Shown here one piece after another: positions 1 to 11,442 of a DNA stretch of 60,221 nucleotides. Position 1 is the stretch's first letter; the number at the start of each line of letters is the position of its first letter. The stretch is from an uncultured Alphaproteobacteria bacterium (GTDB taxonomy: Bacteria > Pseudomonadota > Alphaproteobacteria > HIMB59 > GCA-002718135), in the NCBI GenBank assembly GCA_902623545.1, contig CACNUI010000008.1, positions 1-60,221 of the forward strand, written 5' to 3'. The notes under the pieces were generated by a model. That model searched no databases. It had not been told where the DNA came from and saw only the letters and a list, made by a program, of their open reading frames with translations. The position numbers and the translations under genes were made by a program.

Positions 1-105
1 AAAATGACTTTTGATCATAAAAGAAAAGTTATGAGGTGCGGACAAGCTGTTATAAAACAGTCATCAAAAAAATATAAAAAGGGAATGGATTTAGCAAAAA
101 TTTAA
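1..105 (+). CDS. C-terminal fragment of an unidentified protein (5' end outside window)
   Basis: An open frame enters from the left edge and runs 34 codons to a TAA at 103-105, directly abutting the convergent stop codon of the next gene. The fragment is basic (many Lys/Arg) and contains one Cys. I do not recognise the family. It could also be a chance open frame, but the immediate end-to-end packing with the neighbour matches the rest of this compact genome. Confidence 0.45.
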   Translation, partial: KMTFDHKRKVMRCGQAVIKQSSKKYKKGMDLAKI

Positions 106-1068
106 TTATTCATAAATTTTACTTAAATAATCAATTATATAACTATTTTTTTTTTCCCATTTAGTAAAACAACTATCCTTTTCAGGATAAACAGGAAATA
201 TGTGAGCCTTATATTTACCACCAAGAGGAAGCTCACATCCAAAATTAGTATAATTTATTGTTTGGACTTTATTCATTTTAATTAAAAAAGACAAGGTAGT
301 ACTATCTTCCCATCCATCGTCATCATGAATAAATAACAAAGAATTAATCGCAGAAAATTTAGACATTTCTTTTTCCCAATAATCTCTCAAAACTTGGCGT
401 GGCGCAGAATTTTTTCCTAGTTTTCCTCCATAAGCAGCGGGGTTGAAAATAATACTACCATCAATTTTGTCAGGAAAGTGCGCTGTTAAATAAAATGATA
501 AAAAACCACCAGCAGATAAACCAGAGAGAAGAATATTATCGTAACCTTTTTCTGCCAATTCATCAATTGTATCTATTACAATTTGTCTTCTTAAATGTTG
601 TTGAATTTTGTCATATATTTTTATTCCATCGTAATCGATAAGATCGATGAATCCATTTGGGTCACCTTCATTCTCAAAAAGTTTATGTACTCTGTCAAAA
701 TGATGATCGGAGAGACCTCTCACACCTGAACACATACGATATATTCTTATTATCATATTTCCTATTTTTTTATCGTGGAGACTAGATATAGCTTCAGGAA
801 TTCTTCCAGCACCTTTAATACATTCTTCTCTTCTTTTTTCAGGCTTATATGAACCATGATTATAGATAATAATAATGGTATTTTTTTTATCTAAAATTGT
901 TTCCTCATCATATAATTGTGATTTATTATCTACAAAACCACTTATTCTAGATAGTTTTTTAATATCTTTTTGAAGCCTTTTTTCAAATTTAGTTTCTTTA
1001 GAAAATAATTGATTAGAGATGCTAAAGATAAATAATATAAGGATTAATTTAATTACTGTTTTATGCAC
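106..1068 (-). CDS. Secreted alpha/beta hydrolase, paralogue A
   Basis: A 320-residue protein with an N-terminal hydrophobic signal segment (residues about 4-22) and an alpha/beta-hydrolase core. The nucleophile elbow is GLSAGG with Ser185. A likely acid lies in the HDDDGWED stretch (about 249-254), and a candidate catalytic His is at 289 (KAHIFP). Four cysteines (about 83, 113, 278, 300) are matched in the neighbouring paralogue, suggesting disulfides in an exported enzyme. The start is GTG, overlapping the upstream TAG stop by one base (TAGTG), so translation is probably coupled. It is the last gene of the TCA-cycle block. Substrate unknown; esterase, lipase or peptidase are all possible. 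Confidence 0.75.
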   Translation of the reverse strand: MHKTVIKLILILFIFSISNQLFSKETKFEKRLQKDIKKLSRISGFVDNKSQLYDEETILDKKNTIIIIYNHGSYKPEKRREECIKGAGRIPEAISSLHDKKIGNMIIRIYRMCSGVRGLSDHHFDRVHKLFENEGDPNGFIDLIDYDGIKIYDKIQQHLRRQIVIDTIDELAEKGYDNILLSGLSAGGFLSFYLTAHFPDKIDGSIIFNPAAYGGKLGKNSAPRQVLRDYWEKEMSKFSAINSLLFIHDDDGWEDSTTLSFLIKMNKVQTINYTNFGCELPLGGKYKAHIFPVYPEKDSCFTKWEKKNSYIIDYLSKIYE

Positions 1069-2015
1069 TAAAAAATACTCTCTAAATAATTTAAAATAAA
1101 TTCATTTTGATTTTCATATTCAGTGAAACAATTAGATTGAGGAATATCATGTCCAGCTTCTTTGGGCATGGTTTTATTTACGTTAGCCCAAGTACACTCA
1201 GTTGCTTTTAATTCACTATAATCAATCATATTAATTTCATTGAAATTGTATAAAAAAGAGAGAGTTTCCGGTGTTTCAAATTCATCATTTTTATGGACAA
1301 ATACTAAAGCATTTAAAGTATCAGTTTTTTTAAGCTGATTAATTTGTTCTTCTCTAAAATACCCCCAGTTTGGAAGTTCTTTATTCCACTCTTGTTTAGG
1401 ACCAGCAAATGCAGGATTGAATGCTATAGCACCTTTAAACTTGTCAGGAAATCGAGATATTAAATTTAGAGAGGCCCAGCCTCCTGCAGAATAACCACCT
1501 ATAACAATATTATTAAAACCTTCCTCAATAAATTTTTCTACCTCATTGAAAATTATGCTTTGACGCTTTTGTTGTTTTAATTCAGAATAATTTTCAATTT
1601 TTTTGCCTTTTTTTATTAAATTTAATATCTCGTCCTGTTCTTTAACACTCATACCTTTAACCCCTGAACAAAGTCTAAAAATTTTAATTTTAAGATTTTT
1701 AATTTGTTTATTATGAAATTGTAATATAACTGGGGATACAGCCCCATCCCACGCATAACCAAATTTTGGTTTTTTTTTACATTTATCTGTTTTAGTATCT
1801 TGTACACTTCCATGATTCCATATCAATAATATTGTATTTTTTTTATCAGTAATCAAATCAGAAGAATAAGGAATACCTTTTTCATTCATGAAAGAATTAT
1901 TTTTAGAAATTTTTTTTAGACCTTTGTAATCTGCAAATGTATTATTTGAAAAAAAGGATATTAATAAAAATAGTGTTATTCTTAGAAAGAAACTATATAT
2001 GGATTGCTCTGCCAT
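1068..2015 (-). CDS. Secreted alpha/beta hydrolase, paralogue B
   Basis: A 315-residue exported protein: hydrophobic segment at about residues 7-28 followed by a mature alpha/beta-hydrolase domain. The nucleophile motif is GGYSAGGW with Ser176, the candidate acid is in VHKNDEF (about 240-246) and the candidate His is 289 (AGHDIP). It shares the NHGS strand, a CSGVKG motif and four equivalent cysteines (79, 116, 274, 296) with the adjacent 320-residue protein, so the two are a tandem duplication. Its ATG lies 23 bases inside the end of lpd, implying co-transcription with the TCA genes. Function beyond hydrolase is not evident. Confidence 0.75.
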   Translation of the reverse strand: MAEQSIYSFFLRITLFLLISFFSNNTFADYKGLKKISKNNSFMNEKGIPYSSDLITDKKNTILLIWNHGSVQDTKTDKCKKKPKFGYAWDGAVSPVILQFHNKQIKNLKIKIFRLCSGVKGMSVKEQDEILNLIKKGKKIENYSELKQQKRQSIIFNEVEKFIEEGFNNIVIGGYSAGGWASLNLISRFPDKFKGAIAFNPAFAGPKQEWNKELPNWGYFREEQINQLKKTDTLNALVFVHKNDEFETPETLSFLYNFNEINMIDYSELKATECTWANVNKTMPKEAGHDIPQSNCFTEYENQNEFILNYLESIF

Positions 2016-3390
2016 CTACACTTAAAGCTGCTTCTTTTACCGCTTCACTAGTTGTTGGATGAGCATGACATACTCTAGCAATATCTTCTGCACTGCCACC
2101 AAATTCGATTGTAGTAACAATTTCTGCAATCAGTTGTCCAGCATCATGACCGATTATATGTGCGCCTAAAATTTCATCTGTTTTTTTATCAACCAAAATT
2201 TTAACAAATCCCTCTGATGCAGAAGTGGTTAAGGCACGACCATTTGCCATAAAAGGAAATTTTCCAACTTTGAAGTCTTTATTTTCTTGCTTGAGTTGTT
2301 CTTCTGTTTTACCTACAGATGCAATCTCTGGATTAGTATAAACAATCGCTGGTATAGCGTCATAGTTTATATGAGGTTTTTGACCATTTATAAATTCAAC
2401 ACAAGCAACTCCTTCTTCTTCAGCTTTGTGTGCTAGCATTGGTCCCGGTGCTACATCGCCAATAGCGTAGATTCCTTCAACAGAAGTTTGAAAGTTATCT
2501 TTAATTTCAATGGATTTTTTTTCAGTTAATTTAATCCCAATTTTTTCGAGACCCAGTCCCTCTGTGTTTGGTTTTCTTCCTACTGACATTAAAACTATTT
2601 CGAAGTTTTCTTTTATTTTCTTTTTATCTGATGTTTCCATTTCAACATCTACACCAGATTTACTAGATTTTGCAGAACTCACTCTATGCGATAATTTAAA
2701 TTCTAATCCTTGTTTAGTTAACATTTTCATAAACTCTTTAGCAATTTCACCATCCATAGTTGGAACAATTCTGTCAAGAGCTTCAACAACTGTTACCTTT
2801 GAACCTAATCTACTCCATACTGAACCCATCTCTAATCCAATATATCCACCACCAATAACTAGTAGTGATTTTGGTATTTTAGATAGAGAAAGAGCACCAG
2901 TAGAAGATACTATTTGTTTTTCGTCGACAGGAATATTTGGAATCTCAATCGAAGATGATCCTGTTGCGATAATAAAATTTTTAGCACTAGCAGTAATTTC
3001 ATTTTTTCCATTTGTAATAGAAATAGTATTTTTATCTATAAATGAAGCCATACCAGGAATATGCGTTATTTTATTTTTCTTAAATAAAAAACCAATCCCT
3101 GTTGTAAGTTTATTTACAATCTTTATTTTTCGATCCATCAAAACATTTAAATCTAAATCTATCTTTGATGTTTTGATACCATGCTCTGCAGCATGATTTG
3201 AAATTTCAACAAATTTTTCAGATGAGTTTAATAATGCTTTAGAAGGTATGCATCCTATGTTCAAACAAGTTCCACCGAGTGATGGCTCTTTTTCTATACA
3301 AGCAACCTTCATTCCAAGTTGAGCTGCTCTGATTGCAGCTACATATCCACCAGGCCCAGCGCCAATTACTATTAAATCAAAATCTTCCAT
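1993..3390 (-). CDS. lpd: Dihydrolipoyl dehydrogenase (E3)
   Basis: The E3 flavoprotein that reoxidises dihydrolipoamide on the 2-oxoglutarate (and possibly pyruvate) dehydrogenase complex, using NAD+. At 465 residues it has the family's usual length. It shows an N-terminal FAD dinucleotide fold (GAGPGG), the redox disulfide in GGTCLNIGC (Cys42/Cys47), a second dinucleotide fold for NAD (GGGYIGLE), the AIGD FAD motif and the C-terminal HPT..SE catalytic dyad (His444/Glu449). It sits one base downstream of sucB, so it is the dedicated E3 of this operon. Confidence 0.97.
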   Translation of the reverse strand: MEDFDLIVIGAGPGGYVAAIRAAQLGMKVACIEKEPSLGGTCLNIGCIPSKALLNSSEKFVEISNHAAEHGIKTSKIDLDLNVLMDRKIKIVNKLTTGIGFLFKKNKITHIPGMASFIDKNTISITNGKNEITASAKNFIIATGSSSIEIPNIPVDEKQIVSSTGALSLSKIPKSLLVIGGGYIGLEMGSVWSRLGSKVTVVEALDRIVPTMDGEIAKEFMKMLTKQGLEFKLSHRVSSAKSSKSGVDVEMETSDKKKIKENFEIVLMSVGRKPNTEGLGLEKIGIKLTEKKSIEIKDNFQTSVEGIYAIGDVAPGPMLAHKAEEEGVACVEFINGQKPHINYDAIPAIVYTNPEIASVGKTEEQLKQENKDFKVGKFPFMANGRALTTSASEGFVKILVDKKTDEILGAHIIGHDAGQLIAEIVTTIEFGGSAEDIARVCHAHPTTSEAVKEAALSVDGRAIHI

Positions 3391-3391
3391 T

Positions 3392-4573
3392 TTATATTCC
3401 TAACACTAATTCGGATGGATCTTCTAGAAGTTCTTTAACCTTTACTAAAAATCCAACACTTTCTTTTCCATCAATAATTCTGTGATCATAACTTAATGCA
3501 ACATACATCATTGGCCTAACTACTATTTCATCATTTACAACTACTGCTCTTTTTTGAATATTATGCATCCCTAAAATTCCAGATTGAGGTCTATTGATTA
3601 TTGGTGTGCTAAGCATAGAGCCGTAAACACCACCATTTGAAATTGTAAAAGTTCCACCAATCAAATCATCCATAGTCAACGTTCCATCTTTGGCTCTTGT
3701 ACTAAGATCAATAATTTTATTTTCTATTTCTCCAAAACTCAATTGATCGGCGTCTTTAAGTATTGGTACGACTAATCCTTTTTCAGTTCCAACAGCTATA
3801 CCTATATCAAAATGGTTTTTATAAATGATATTTTCATCTTTAATTTCAGCATTCACAGCTGGATACTCTTGTAAACTTTTTACTACAGCTTTTACAAAAA
3901 ATGACATGAAGCCTAATTTGACTTCATACCGACTTTGAAATTCTTGGTTTTTTGATTTTCTAATTTCCATAACTTTGGACATATCAATTTCATTGAAAGT
4001 TGTAAGTATGGCTGCTGTATTTTGAGCCTCCTTTAAGCGTTTAGATATTGTCTGTCTAATTTTAGACATTTTAATTACTTCTTCTCTTTCACCTTTGTTA
4101 GTGGTTGTGTTATTTGAAGAAGAAAGATGAGAAACTACATCTTCTTTATTAATTCTTCCATCAGAACGTGATGAGGTGACATCTTCTAGTTTAACATTAT
4201 TTTCCTCAGCAATTTTTCTTGCAGATGGTGAAGATTTGGTAGGTGAAGATTTTGTTTCAACCTTAACTTCTTTTATCTCTTCTTTTACTTTTTCTTCTTT
4301 AGTTGCAGTTTTTTTAGGAGTTGGTTTTTTACCTTTTGATTCATCTAAGATTCCTAAAATACCACCAATTTCAACATCAGTTCCTTCAGAAACTTTTATT
4401 TCTTTTAGAGATCCTGCATGAGGTGCTGGTACTTCAACTGTAATTTTGTCTGTTTCAATTTCAACTAAAGGTTCATCTGCTTCAAAATTATCGCCTATAT
4501 TCTTAAGCCATTTTGAAACAGTTGCTTCAGTAATTGACTCACCAAGTGTTGGAACTATTAATTCAGTACTCAT
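3392..4573 (-). CDS. sucB: 2-oxoglutarate dehydrogenase E2, dihydrolipoyl succinyltransferase
   Basis: Transfers the succinyl group from lipoamide to CoA in the TCA cycle. Domains in order: one lipoyl domain (residues 1-75, lipoyl-Lys43 in ETDKIT), a Lys/Glu/Pro-rich linker, a peripheral subunit-binding domain (about 113-150), a second short linker, and the catalytic acyltransferase domain with YDHRIIDG (His364, Asp368) near the C terminus. At 393 residues it matches single-lipoyl SucB proteins. It lies between sucA (31 bp upstream) and lpd, giving all three complex components together. Confidence 0.96.
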   Translation of the reverse strand: MSTELIVPTLGESITEATVSKWLKNIGDNFEADEPLVEIETDKITVEVPAPHAGSLKEIKVSEGTDVEIGGILGILDESKGKKPTPKKTATKEEKVKEEIKEVKVETKSSPTKSSPSARKIAEENNVKLEDVTSSRSDGRINKEDVVSHLSSSNNTTTNKGEREEVIKMSKIRQTISKRLKEAQNTAAILTTFNEIDMSKVMEIRKSKNQEFQSRYEVKLGFMSFFVKAVVKSLQEYPAVNAEIKDENIIYKNHFDIGIAVGTEKGLVVPILKDADQLSFGEIENKIIDLSTRAKDGTLTMDDLIGGTFTISNGGVYGSMLSTPIINRPQSGILGMHNIQKRAVVVNDEIVVRPMMYVALSYDHRIIDGKESVGFLVKVKELLEDPSELVLGI

Positions 4574-4604
4574 TAATTAAATGCTTAATAACATTTACTC
4601 CGAT

Positions 4605-7508
4605 TTATTCAATTGGCAGATTAGTCTTTAATTTTGTTGAAATACCTGCCCAAGATTTAATAATTTTACTAATTGAATCTTCAGTTGCCATTTTTAGTAT
4701 AGTTTCTTGATTGCTTAAGTGTCTTTCTAAAGAACCAGCGGCAGGAGAAGCAGCTGGACTTCTTCCAACATAGTATATCTTTTCTTGTTTGACTTTGGCT
4801 TCCTGCATAACACTTTCCAACCTACCTTTCACAAAACCCCAGGCACCCATATTTTTTGGCTCTTCTTGTGCCCAGATAATTTCAGCATCCATATAATGTT
4901 TTAATTCATCTCTAAAGTTTTCATAAGGAAATGGATAAATCTGCTCCAATCTTATTATGGAGAGATTTTTAATTTTATTTTTTGATATGTGATCTGCAAG
5001 TTCAAAATATATTTTACCAGAGCAAATGATTAATCTTTCATTTTTCCTTTTTTCTTTAACAGATAGTTTATCAGTAAGAATTCTATGGAAAGTTGATCCA
5101 TTAATATAATCCTCAATATTAGAAACATTAGATTTATGTCTAAGTGTAGATTTTGGTGTAAATATAATTAGAGGTTTCCTAAAATTTCTATGTAGTTGCC
5201 TTCTTAAAACGTGAAAATAATTAGCAGGACTTGTACAATTAACAATTTGCATATTATCTTCCGCACACATCTGTAAAAATCTTTCTAATCTTCCACTTGT
5301 ATGCTCAGGACCTTGGCCCTCATGTCCGTGGGGAAGAAGCATCGTTAAACCAGACATTCTCAACCATTTTCTTTCTCCAGAACTAATGAATTGGTCAATC
5401 ATAATTTGTGCACCATTTGCAAAATCACCAAACTGCGCTTCCCATATTACAAGTGTCTTAGGATCAACTTGTGAATATCCATATTCAAAACCAAGAACAC
5501 CAAACTCAGATAAAAAACTATCTATAATTTCAAAGTAACCTTGCTTGTTTTGAAAGTGTCTTAATGGAACAAAGCGATTTTCGTTTTCTTGATCGTATAG
5601 CACACCATGTCTATGACTAAATGTTCCTCTTCCAACATCTTGTCCAGATATTCGAACACCGTATCCCTCATCAAGAAGTGTTGCTAAAGCTAAACTTTCA
5701 GAAGTAGCCCAATCAATATCCTTGCCGTTCATGACACTTGCTAATCTGTCTCCATAAATTTTTTTTATTCTTTTATGTGCATTGAAATCTGCAGGTATTT
5801 CATGAATTTTTTTAGCAACGTTAATTAGTGTTTTTTCCTTTACAGATGTTTTTCCTCTTCTTGCATCAAATGTTGCAGTAGATAAACCTGTCCAGGTTCC
5901 CTCTAACCAATCTACTTTATTTGGTTTATAATTTTTAGTTGACTCAAATTCTTTATCTAAAAAATTTTTAAAAGAATCTACAATGTCTCTAGATTCTTCT
6001 TCTGAAAGAGTGTTATTCTCAATTAATTTTTTTTCATATTTTTTTCTAGTAGTAATTTGTTTTTTGATAGCCTTATACATTAGTGGCTGAGTAAAAGAAG
6101 GTTCATCAGCTTCGTTATGTCCTGATCTTCTGTAACAAAACATATCTACAACAACATCAACTTTAAATTTATTTCTAAATTCCGTTGCAAGTCTACAAAC
6201 ATGAACTACTGCTTCTGGGTCATCGCCATTAACATGAAATATTGGTGCCTGAACCATTTTTGCAATTTCAGTACAATAAGGTGCTGATCGTCCATATTGT
6301 GGCATAGTTGTAAAACCTATCTGATTGTTAATTACAAAGTGAATAGTGCCACCTGTTTTAAACCCTCTTAATTGTGACATAGCAAATGTTTCGGCCACAA
6401 CTCCTTGTCCAGCTATTGCTGCATCTCCATGAATTAATAAACCTATAACTTTATCTGTTGTTTTATCTTTAGCTAAAGTTTGTTTAGCTCTTACTTTACC
6501 TGCCACAACTGGATTAACTGCTTCTAAATGGGAAGGGTTAGGAGTGAGCGATAAATGAATTTTCTTTTTTTCAAATTCACGATCAGCAGAAACTCCTAAA
6601 TGATATTTTACATCACCCGAACCTAGTACCTCATTTGGATCGTTTAAAGATCCTTGGAATTTTGATAATATTTTTTTGTAAGGCATTTCCAAAACACTTG
6701 ATAGAAGTGTTAGTCTACCTCGATGAGCTGTTCCAATAATAATATCTTCAATACCAGACAAACATGCCTGTTTAACAATTTGCTCTATCCCAGGTATCAT
6801 CGCTTCACCACCTTCGATACCGTATCTCTTTGTACCTAAAAACTTTTTATCTAAAAACTGCTCAAATAGTTCTGATTCAACTAATCTTTTATAGATTGCT
6901 TTTTTTCCTTCATTTGTAAAATTTGTTTTATTTCTTACTTCTTCAATTCTTTCTTGGACCCATTGTTTTTGATCAGCTTGTTGTATATGTAAAAATTCAA
7001 CACCAATTGAAGCAGAATAAGTTTCTTTTAATATTTTAATAATATTTTTTAATTTACCTTTTTCTAAACCCAAACTTCCATCAATGAATATTTCTTTTTC
7101 TAAATCTGATTCAATGAAACCATAGCTTTTATAATCTAATTCTTGAGGATACTCTCTTTCAGATATTCCTAAGGGATCAAGATCTGCAATTAAATGTCCA
7201 TTAATCCTAAAAGCTCTGATTAATCTTAATGCCCTAATTGAATCTAAGGTTGATATTCTAAATTCCTCAGAATTGTAATTCACATTTGATTTTATAACCT
7301 TAGTTATGTAATTTTTATCTATTATACTTGATGGGCGTTCTTTCCATTCTGGTCCTCCAAAATCTTTAAGAACAGAGTAGTCATCTTCATTTAAATTATT
7401 AAAAAAATCTTTCCAAGTTGTATCCACACTTTCAGGATCATTTCTATATTTAGAATACAGTTCAGCTACATATGGTGCATTAGCACTATTTAAGAAAGTA
7501 TCATTCAT
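4605..7508 (-). CDS. sucA: 2-oxoglutarate dehydrogenase E1
   Basis: Thiamine-diphosphate-dependent decarboxylating subunit of the 2-oxoglutarate dehydrogenase complex (967 residues, within the normal 930-1000 range). The N terminus has the characteristic short E2-binding segment (start through YRNDPESV). The body has the GTAHRGRL and GDAAIAGQG regions of the ThDP site and a transketolase-like pyrimidine-binding half with HRHGVLYDQ and LPHGHEGQGPEHTS. The ATG is followed by typical E1 sequence, so the start is secure. It is in operon with sucD (51 bp upstream) and sucB. Confidence 0.97.
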   Translation of the reverse strand: MNDTFLNSANAPYVAELYSKYRNDPESVDTTWKDFFNNLNEDDYSVLKDFGGPEWKERPSSIIDKNYITKVIKSNVNYNSEEFRISTLDSIRALRLIRAFRINGHLIADLDPLGISEREYPQELDYKSYGFIESDLEKEIFIDGSLGLEKGKLKNIIKILKETYSASIGVEFLHIQQADQKQWVQERIEEVRNKTNFTNEGKKAIYKRLVESELFEQFLDKKFLGTKRYGIEGGEAMIPGIEQIVKQACLSGIEDIIIGTAHRGRLTLLSSVLEMPYKKILSKFQGSLNDPNEVLGSGDVKYHLGVSADREFEKKKIHLSLTPNPSHLEAVNPVVAGKVRAKQTLAKDKTTDKVIGLLIHGDAAIAGQGVVAETFAMSQLRGFKTGGTIHFVINNQIGFTTMPQYGRSAPYCTEIAKMVQAPIFHVNGDDPEAVVHVCRLATEFRNKFKVDVVVDMFCYRRSGHNEADEPSFTQPLMYKAIKKQITTRKKYEKKLIENNTLSEEESRDIVDSFKNFLDKEFESTKNYKPNKVDWLEGTWTGLSTATFDARRGKTSVKEKTLINVAKKIHEIPADFNAHKRIKKIYGDRLASVMNGKDIDWATSESLALATLLDEGYGVRISGQDVGRGTFSHRHGVLYDQENENRFVPLRHFQNKQGYFEIIDSFLSEFGVLGFEYGYSQVDPKTLVIWEAQFGDFANGAQIMIDQFISSGERKWLRMSGLTMLLPHGHEGQGPEHTSGRLERFLQMCAEDNMQIVNCTSPANYFHVLRRQLHRNFRKPLIIFTPKSTLRHKSNVSNIEDYINGSTFHRILTDKLSVKEKRKNERLIICSGKIYFELADHISKNKIKNLSIIRLEQIYPFPYENFRDELKHYMDAEIIWAQEEPKNMGAWGFVKGRLESVMQEAKVKQEKIYYVGRSPAASPAAGSLERHLSNQETILKMATEDSISKIIKSWAGISTKLKTNLPIE

Positions 7509-7559
7509 AGGTTGCTATTAAACTAAAACCATTTTGCATAACAATCATACTAATGGAAA

Positions 7560-8444
7560 CTAATTATTCCCATTTTGCATTGCTAATTTCATTGTTTTTC
7601 CCAATGATGCTGGGGATTTTGATACCAAAACTCCAGCCTTTTCTAAAGATTTAATTTTGGAATGTGCTGTACCTTTTGATCCTGAAACGATAGCACCTGC
7701 ATGACCCATACGCTTTCCTTTAGGTGCAGACTGACCAGCTATAAATGCTGAAACTGGTTTTTTTCTTTTTGAATTTGAAATAAATTCTGCCGCATTTTCT
7801 TCTTCCTCACCACCAATTTCACCTATCATTAAAATTCCCTCGGTCTCATCATCTTCTAAAAATAACTTTATACAATCTACAAAATCCATCCCATGTATTG
7901 GATCTCCACCAATGCCAACACATGTTGATTGACCTAATCCTACCTCTGTTGTCTGTGCAACAGCTTCATAAGTTAATGTTCCTGATCTGCTTACTATACC
8001 TATTTTACCTTTTTTATGAATGAAGCCAGGCATGATTCCGATCTTGCATTCGGAAGGTGTTATTAACCCTGGACAGTTTGGTCCAATCAAATATGTTTTA
8101 TTTTTTATAATTCTTTTTTTTATATCAATCATATCTAAGACTGGAATACCTTCTGTAATACAAACAATTAATTCAATATTTGCATCTAAAGCTTCATGAA
8201 TTGCTTTAGCAGCAAACTTAGCAGGAACAAAAATAACTGTTGCGTTTGCTTCAGTTTGTTTCACTGCATCGGCAACAGTATTAAATACCGGTAAATTTAA
8301 ATGGGTCTGACCTCCTTTTCCAGGCGTGACACCACCAACAAGGTTTGTACCATATGCTATAGCTTGTTCAGAATGATATGTTCCTTGTGAACCGGTAAAG
8401 CCTTGGCAAATGAGTCTTGTATTTTTATTAACTAAAATTGACAC
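7560..8444 (-). CDS. sucD: Succinyl-CoA synthetase alpha subunit
   Basis: Forms succinyl-phosphate and phosphohistidine intermediates in the only substrate-level phosphorylation step of the TCA cycle. It is 294 residues, with an N-terminal CoA-binding Rossmann domain ([10 protein letters not shown]) and the phosphohistidine loop GHAGAI with His248. The start codon is GTG, overlapping the sucC TAG by one base (TAGTG), a coupling also used by the first hydrolase in this window. The SucCD complex needs equimolar subunits, which fits the overlap. Confidence 0.97.
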   Translation of the reverse strand: MSILVNKNTRLICQGFTGSQGTYHSEQAIAYGTNLVGGVTPGKGGQTHLNLPVFNTVADAVKQTEANATVIFVPAKFAAKAIHEALDANIELIVCITEGIPVLDMIDIKKRIIKNKTYLIGPNCPGLITPSECKIGIMPGFIHKKGKIGIVSRSGTLTYEAVAQTTEVGLGQSTCVGIGGDPIHGMDFVDCIKLFLEDDETEGILMIGEIGGEEEENAAEFISNSKRKKPVSAFIAGQSAPKGKRMGHAGAIVSGSKGTAHSKIKSLEKAGVLVSKSPASLGKTMKLAMQNGNN

Positions 8445-9628
8445 TATTCTGATAACTCCACAGCTTTCTGAGCTGCATTTGAAAAATCATCAATTGAAAT
8501 TAATCCTAATGATGAATTGTTTATAATATCTCTTCCTTCTTTAGAATTTGTTCCTTGAAAACGTACAACAACGGGAAGTTTAAATTCTAATTCTTTAATT
8601 GCATCAATGATGCCATTAGCAATCATATCACAATGGATAATTCCTCCAAAAATATTTATAAATACTGATTTCACGTTTTTATCTGACTGAATGATCTTGA
8701 AAGCTTTAATGGCTCTTTCTTTATTTGCTGTACCACCTAAATCTAAAAAATTAGCTGGCTCCATTCCAAATTGTTTAATAATATCCATAGTTGCCATAGC
8801 TAGCCCAGCTCCATTAACCATACAGCCTATTTTTCCATCGAGCTTAATGTAAACCATATCGTTTTCAGAAGCTTCAAGTTCCAAATCATTTTCTTCTGAA
8901 GTATCTTTTAATTTTTCAATGTCAGCCTGTCTATACAGAGCATTATCATCAATATTAATTTTAGCATCTAAAAGAATTAGTTTTTCATCTTTTGTCACAA
9001 CAAGAGGATTAATTTCAATTAAAGAAGCATCTATTTCGACGTAGGCCTTACATAAATTTGAAATAATTTCTTTAAATTGGTTAAACTCATTAATAGAAAA
9101 ATTTAATTTATTTTGAAGATTATCACTAATTGTAAAATCTTCTAAGTTATCAAAATAAACATATTGAATTCTTTCTGGTGTTTTCTCAGCTACATCTTCT
9201 ATGTCTACACCACCAGCATCAGATACCATCATCATTAATTTTGATTGATTCCTATCAAGAAGAATACTTAAATAATATTCCCTATCAATTTCACATCCAG
9301 CTTCTAAGTAAATTCTATTTACTAACTTTCCTTCATTACCTGTTTGTTTAGTAATCAATACGTTACCCATCATTCCTTTTGCAATTGTTTGTGCATCATT
9401 AATTGATTCTGTTATTTGTACTCCACCTTTTGTATTAAATGGTTTTAAAAATTTACCTGCTCCTCTTCCTCCAGCATGTATCTGTGATTTGATAACCCAA
9501 GGTGGTCCTTTTATATTTTGTAAATCTTTTTCTAAATCATCAACATTTGCAATGTAACTTTTGCCTTCAAGTATAGGTAGATTGTACTTTCTTAGTAAAT
9601 CTTTAGCTTGATATTCATGCAAATTCAT
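8444..9628 (-). CDS. sucC: Succinyl-CoA synthetase beta subunit (ADP-forming type)
   Basis: Beta subunit with an N-terminal ATP-grasp domain ([12 protein letters not shown] start, [14 protein letters not shown] nucleotide loop) and a C-terminal CoA-ligase domain with GGTANKERA and NIFGGI. The 394 residues match the family. It partners SucD, which begins at the last base of this gene. Its start is 41 bp downstream of the mdh stop, continuing the single-strand run of TCA genes. Nucleotide preference (ADP versus GDP) cannot be settled by eye. Confidence 0.97.
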   Translation of the reverse strand: MNLHEYQAKDLLRKYNLPILEGKSYIANVDDLEKDLQNIKGPPWVIKSQIHAGGRGAGKFLKPFNTKGGVQITESINDAQTIAKGMMGNVLITKQTGNEGKLVNRIYLEAGCEIDREYYLSILLDRNQSKLMMMVSDAGGVDIEDVAEKTPERIQYVYFDNLEDFTISDNLQNKLNFSINEFNQFKEIISNLCKAYVEIDASLIEINPLVVTKDEKLILLDAKINIDDNALYRQADIEKLKDTSEENDLELEASENDMVYIKLDGKIGCMVNGAGLAMATMDIIKQFGMEPANFLDLGGTANKERAIKAFKIIQSDKNVKSVFINIFGGIIHCDMIANGIIDAIKELEFKLPVVVRFQGTNSKEGRDIINNSSLGLISIDDFSNAAQKAVELSE

Positions 9629-9669
9629 TTTGATAAAAAGGTAATAGTTAGATTAGATACAAAATACAA

Positions 9670-10632
<963 letters not shown>

Positions 10633-10650
10633 TTAAGTTTTATACTTTAA

Positions 10651-11442
10651 TTACAATTCTGTAACAATAGCCTTTTTAAGTCCAGCAATTTCTTTAGCTG
10701 GATTTAAACCTTTAGGACAAGACCTAGTGCAATTCATTATTGAATGACATCTATAAAGTTTTAATGAATCATTTATTGCTTTTAATCTCTCTTTTCTTTC
10801 TGAGTCTCTAGAATCACTTACCCACCTTGCTGCCTGTAAAAGGACTGCTGGTCCTAAATATTCATCTCCATTCCACCAATAACTTGGACAAGAAGTGGTA
10901 CAGCAAAAACATAATACGCACTCCCATTTACCATCTAGTTTTTCTCTATCTTTTGGTGATTGTTTTTTTTCGTCTCCCAAGTTTTTTTCCTCATCATTTG
11001 TTTTTTTACGCTGCAACCAAGGTTTAATGGAGGCTAGTTGTTCGTAAGCTTTACTAAGATCTGGAACTAAATCTTTTACTACACGCATATGTGGAAGAGG
11101 ATAGATTTTGATTTCATTCTTAACATCGGACATATTTTTCAAACATGCTAGTGTGTTAACCCCATCGATATTCATAGCACAGGAGCCACAAACTCCTTCT
11201 CTGCAAGATCTTCTAAATGTTAAAGTTGGATCAATTTCGTTTTTTATTTTCATAAGAGCGTCTAATACCATTGGGCCACACTTTTCTTGATCTATCTCAT
11301 AATTATCTATCCTAGGATTTTTATTATCTTCGGGATCCCATCTGTAAATTGCAAGTTTCTTTGGATCTTTTGCGGGTTCTTTTGGTTGGTGCGTTTTTCC
11401 TTTGGTTATTTTTGAATTAGCAGGAAGTGTAAACTGAGCCAT
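10651..11442 (-). CDS. sdhB: Succinate dehydrogenase iron-sulfur subunit
   Basis: Electron-transfer subunit of respiratory complex II (263 residues). The N-terminal [2Fe-2S] plant-ferredoxin domain shows CREGVCGSC plus a later Cys. The C-terminal domain has [12 protein letters not shown] and [14 protein letters not shown] for the [4Fe-4S] and [3Fe-4S] clusters. A charged insert of about 20 residues ([18 protein letters not shown]) sits between the two halves. It begins at the last base of sdhA, so the catalytic dimer is translationally coupled. Confidence 0.97.
   Translation of the reverse strand: MAQFTLPANSKITKGKTHQPKEPAKDPKKLAIYRWDPEDNKNPRIDNYEIDQEKCGPMVLDALMKIKNEIDPTLTFRRSCREGVCGSCAMNIDGVNTLACLKNMSDVKNEIKIYPLPHMRVVKDLVPDLSKAYEQLASIKPWLQRKKTNDEEKNLGDEKKQSPKDREKLDGKWECVLCFCCTTSCPSYWWNGDEYLGPAVLLQAARWVSDSRDSERKERLKAINDSLKLYRCHSIMNCTRSCPKGLNPAKEIAGLKKAIVTEL

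Noticed and set aside
2510-3196. Long open frame on the plus strand opposite lpd
   Set aside because: It lies wholly antisense to a secure lpd gene and its translation is the hydrophobic, Ser/Phe/Ile-rich type expected from the complement of AT-rich coding sequence; no motif or RBS.
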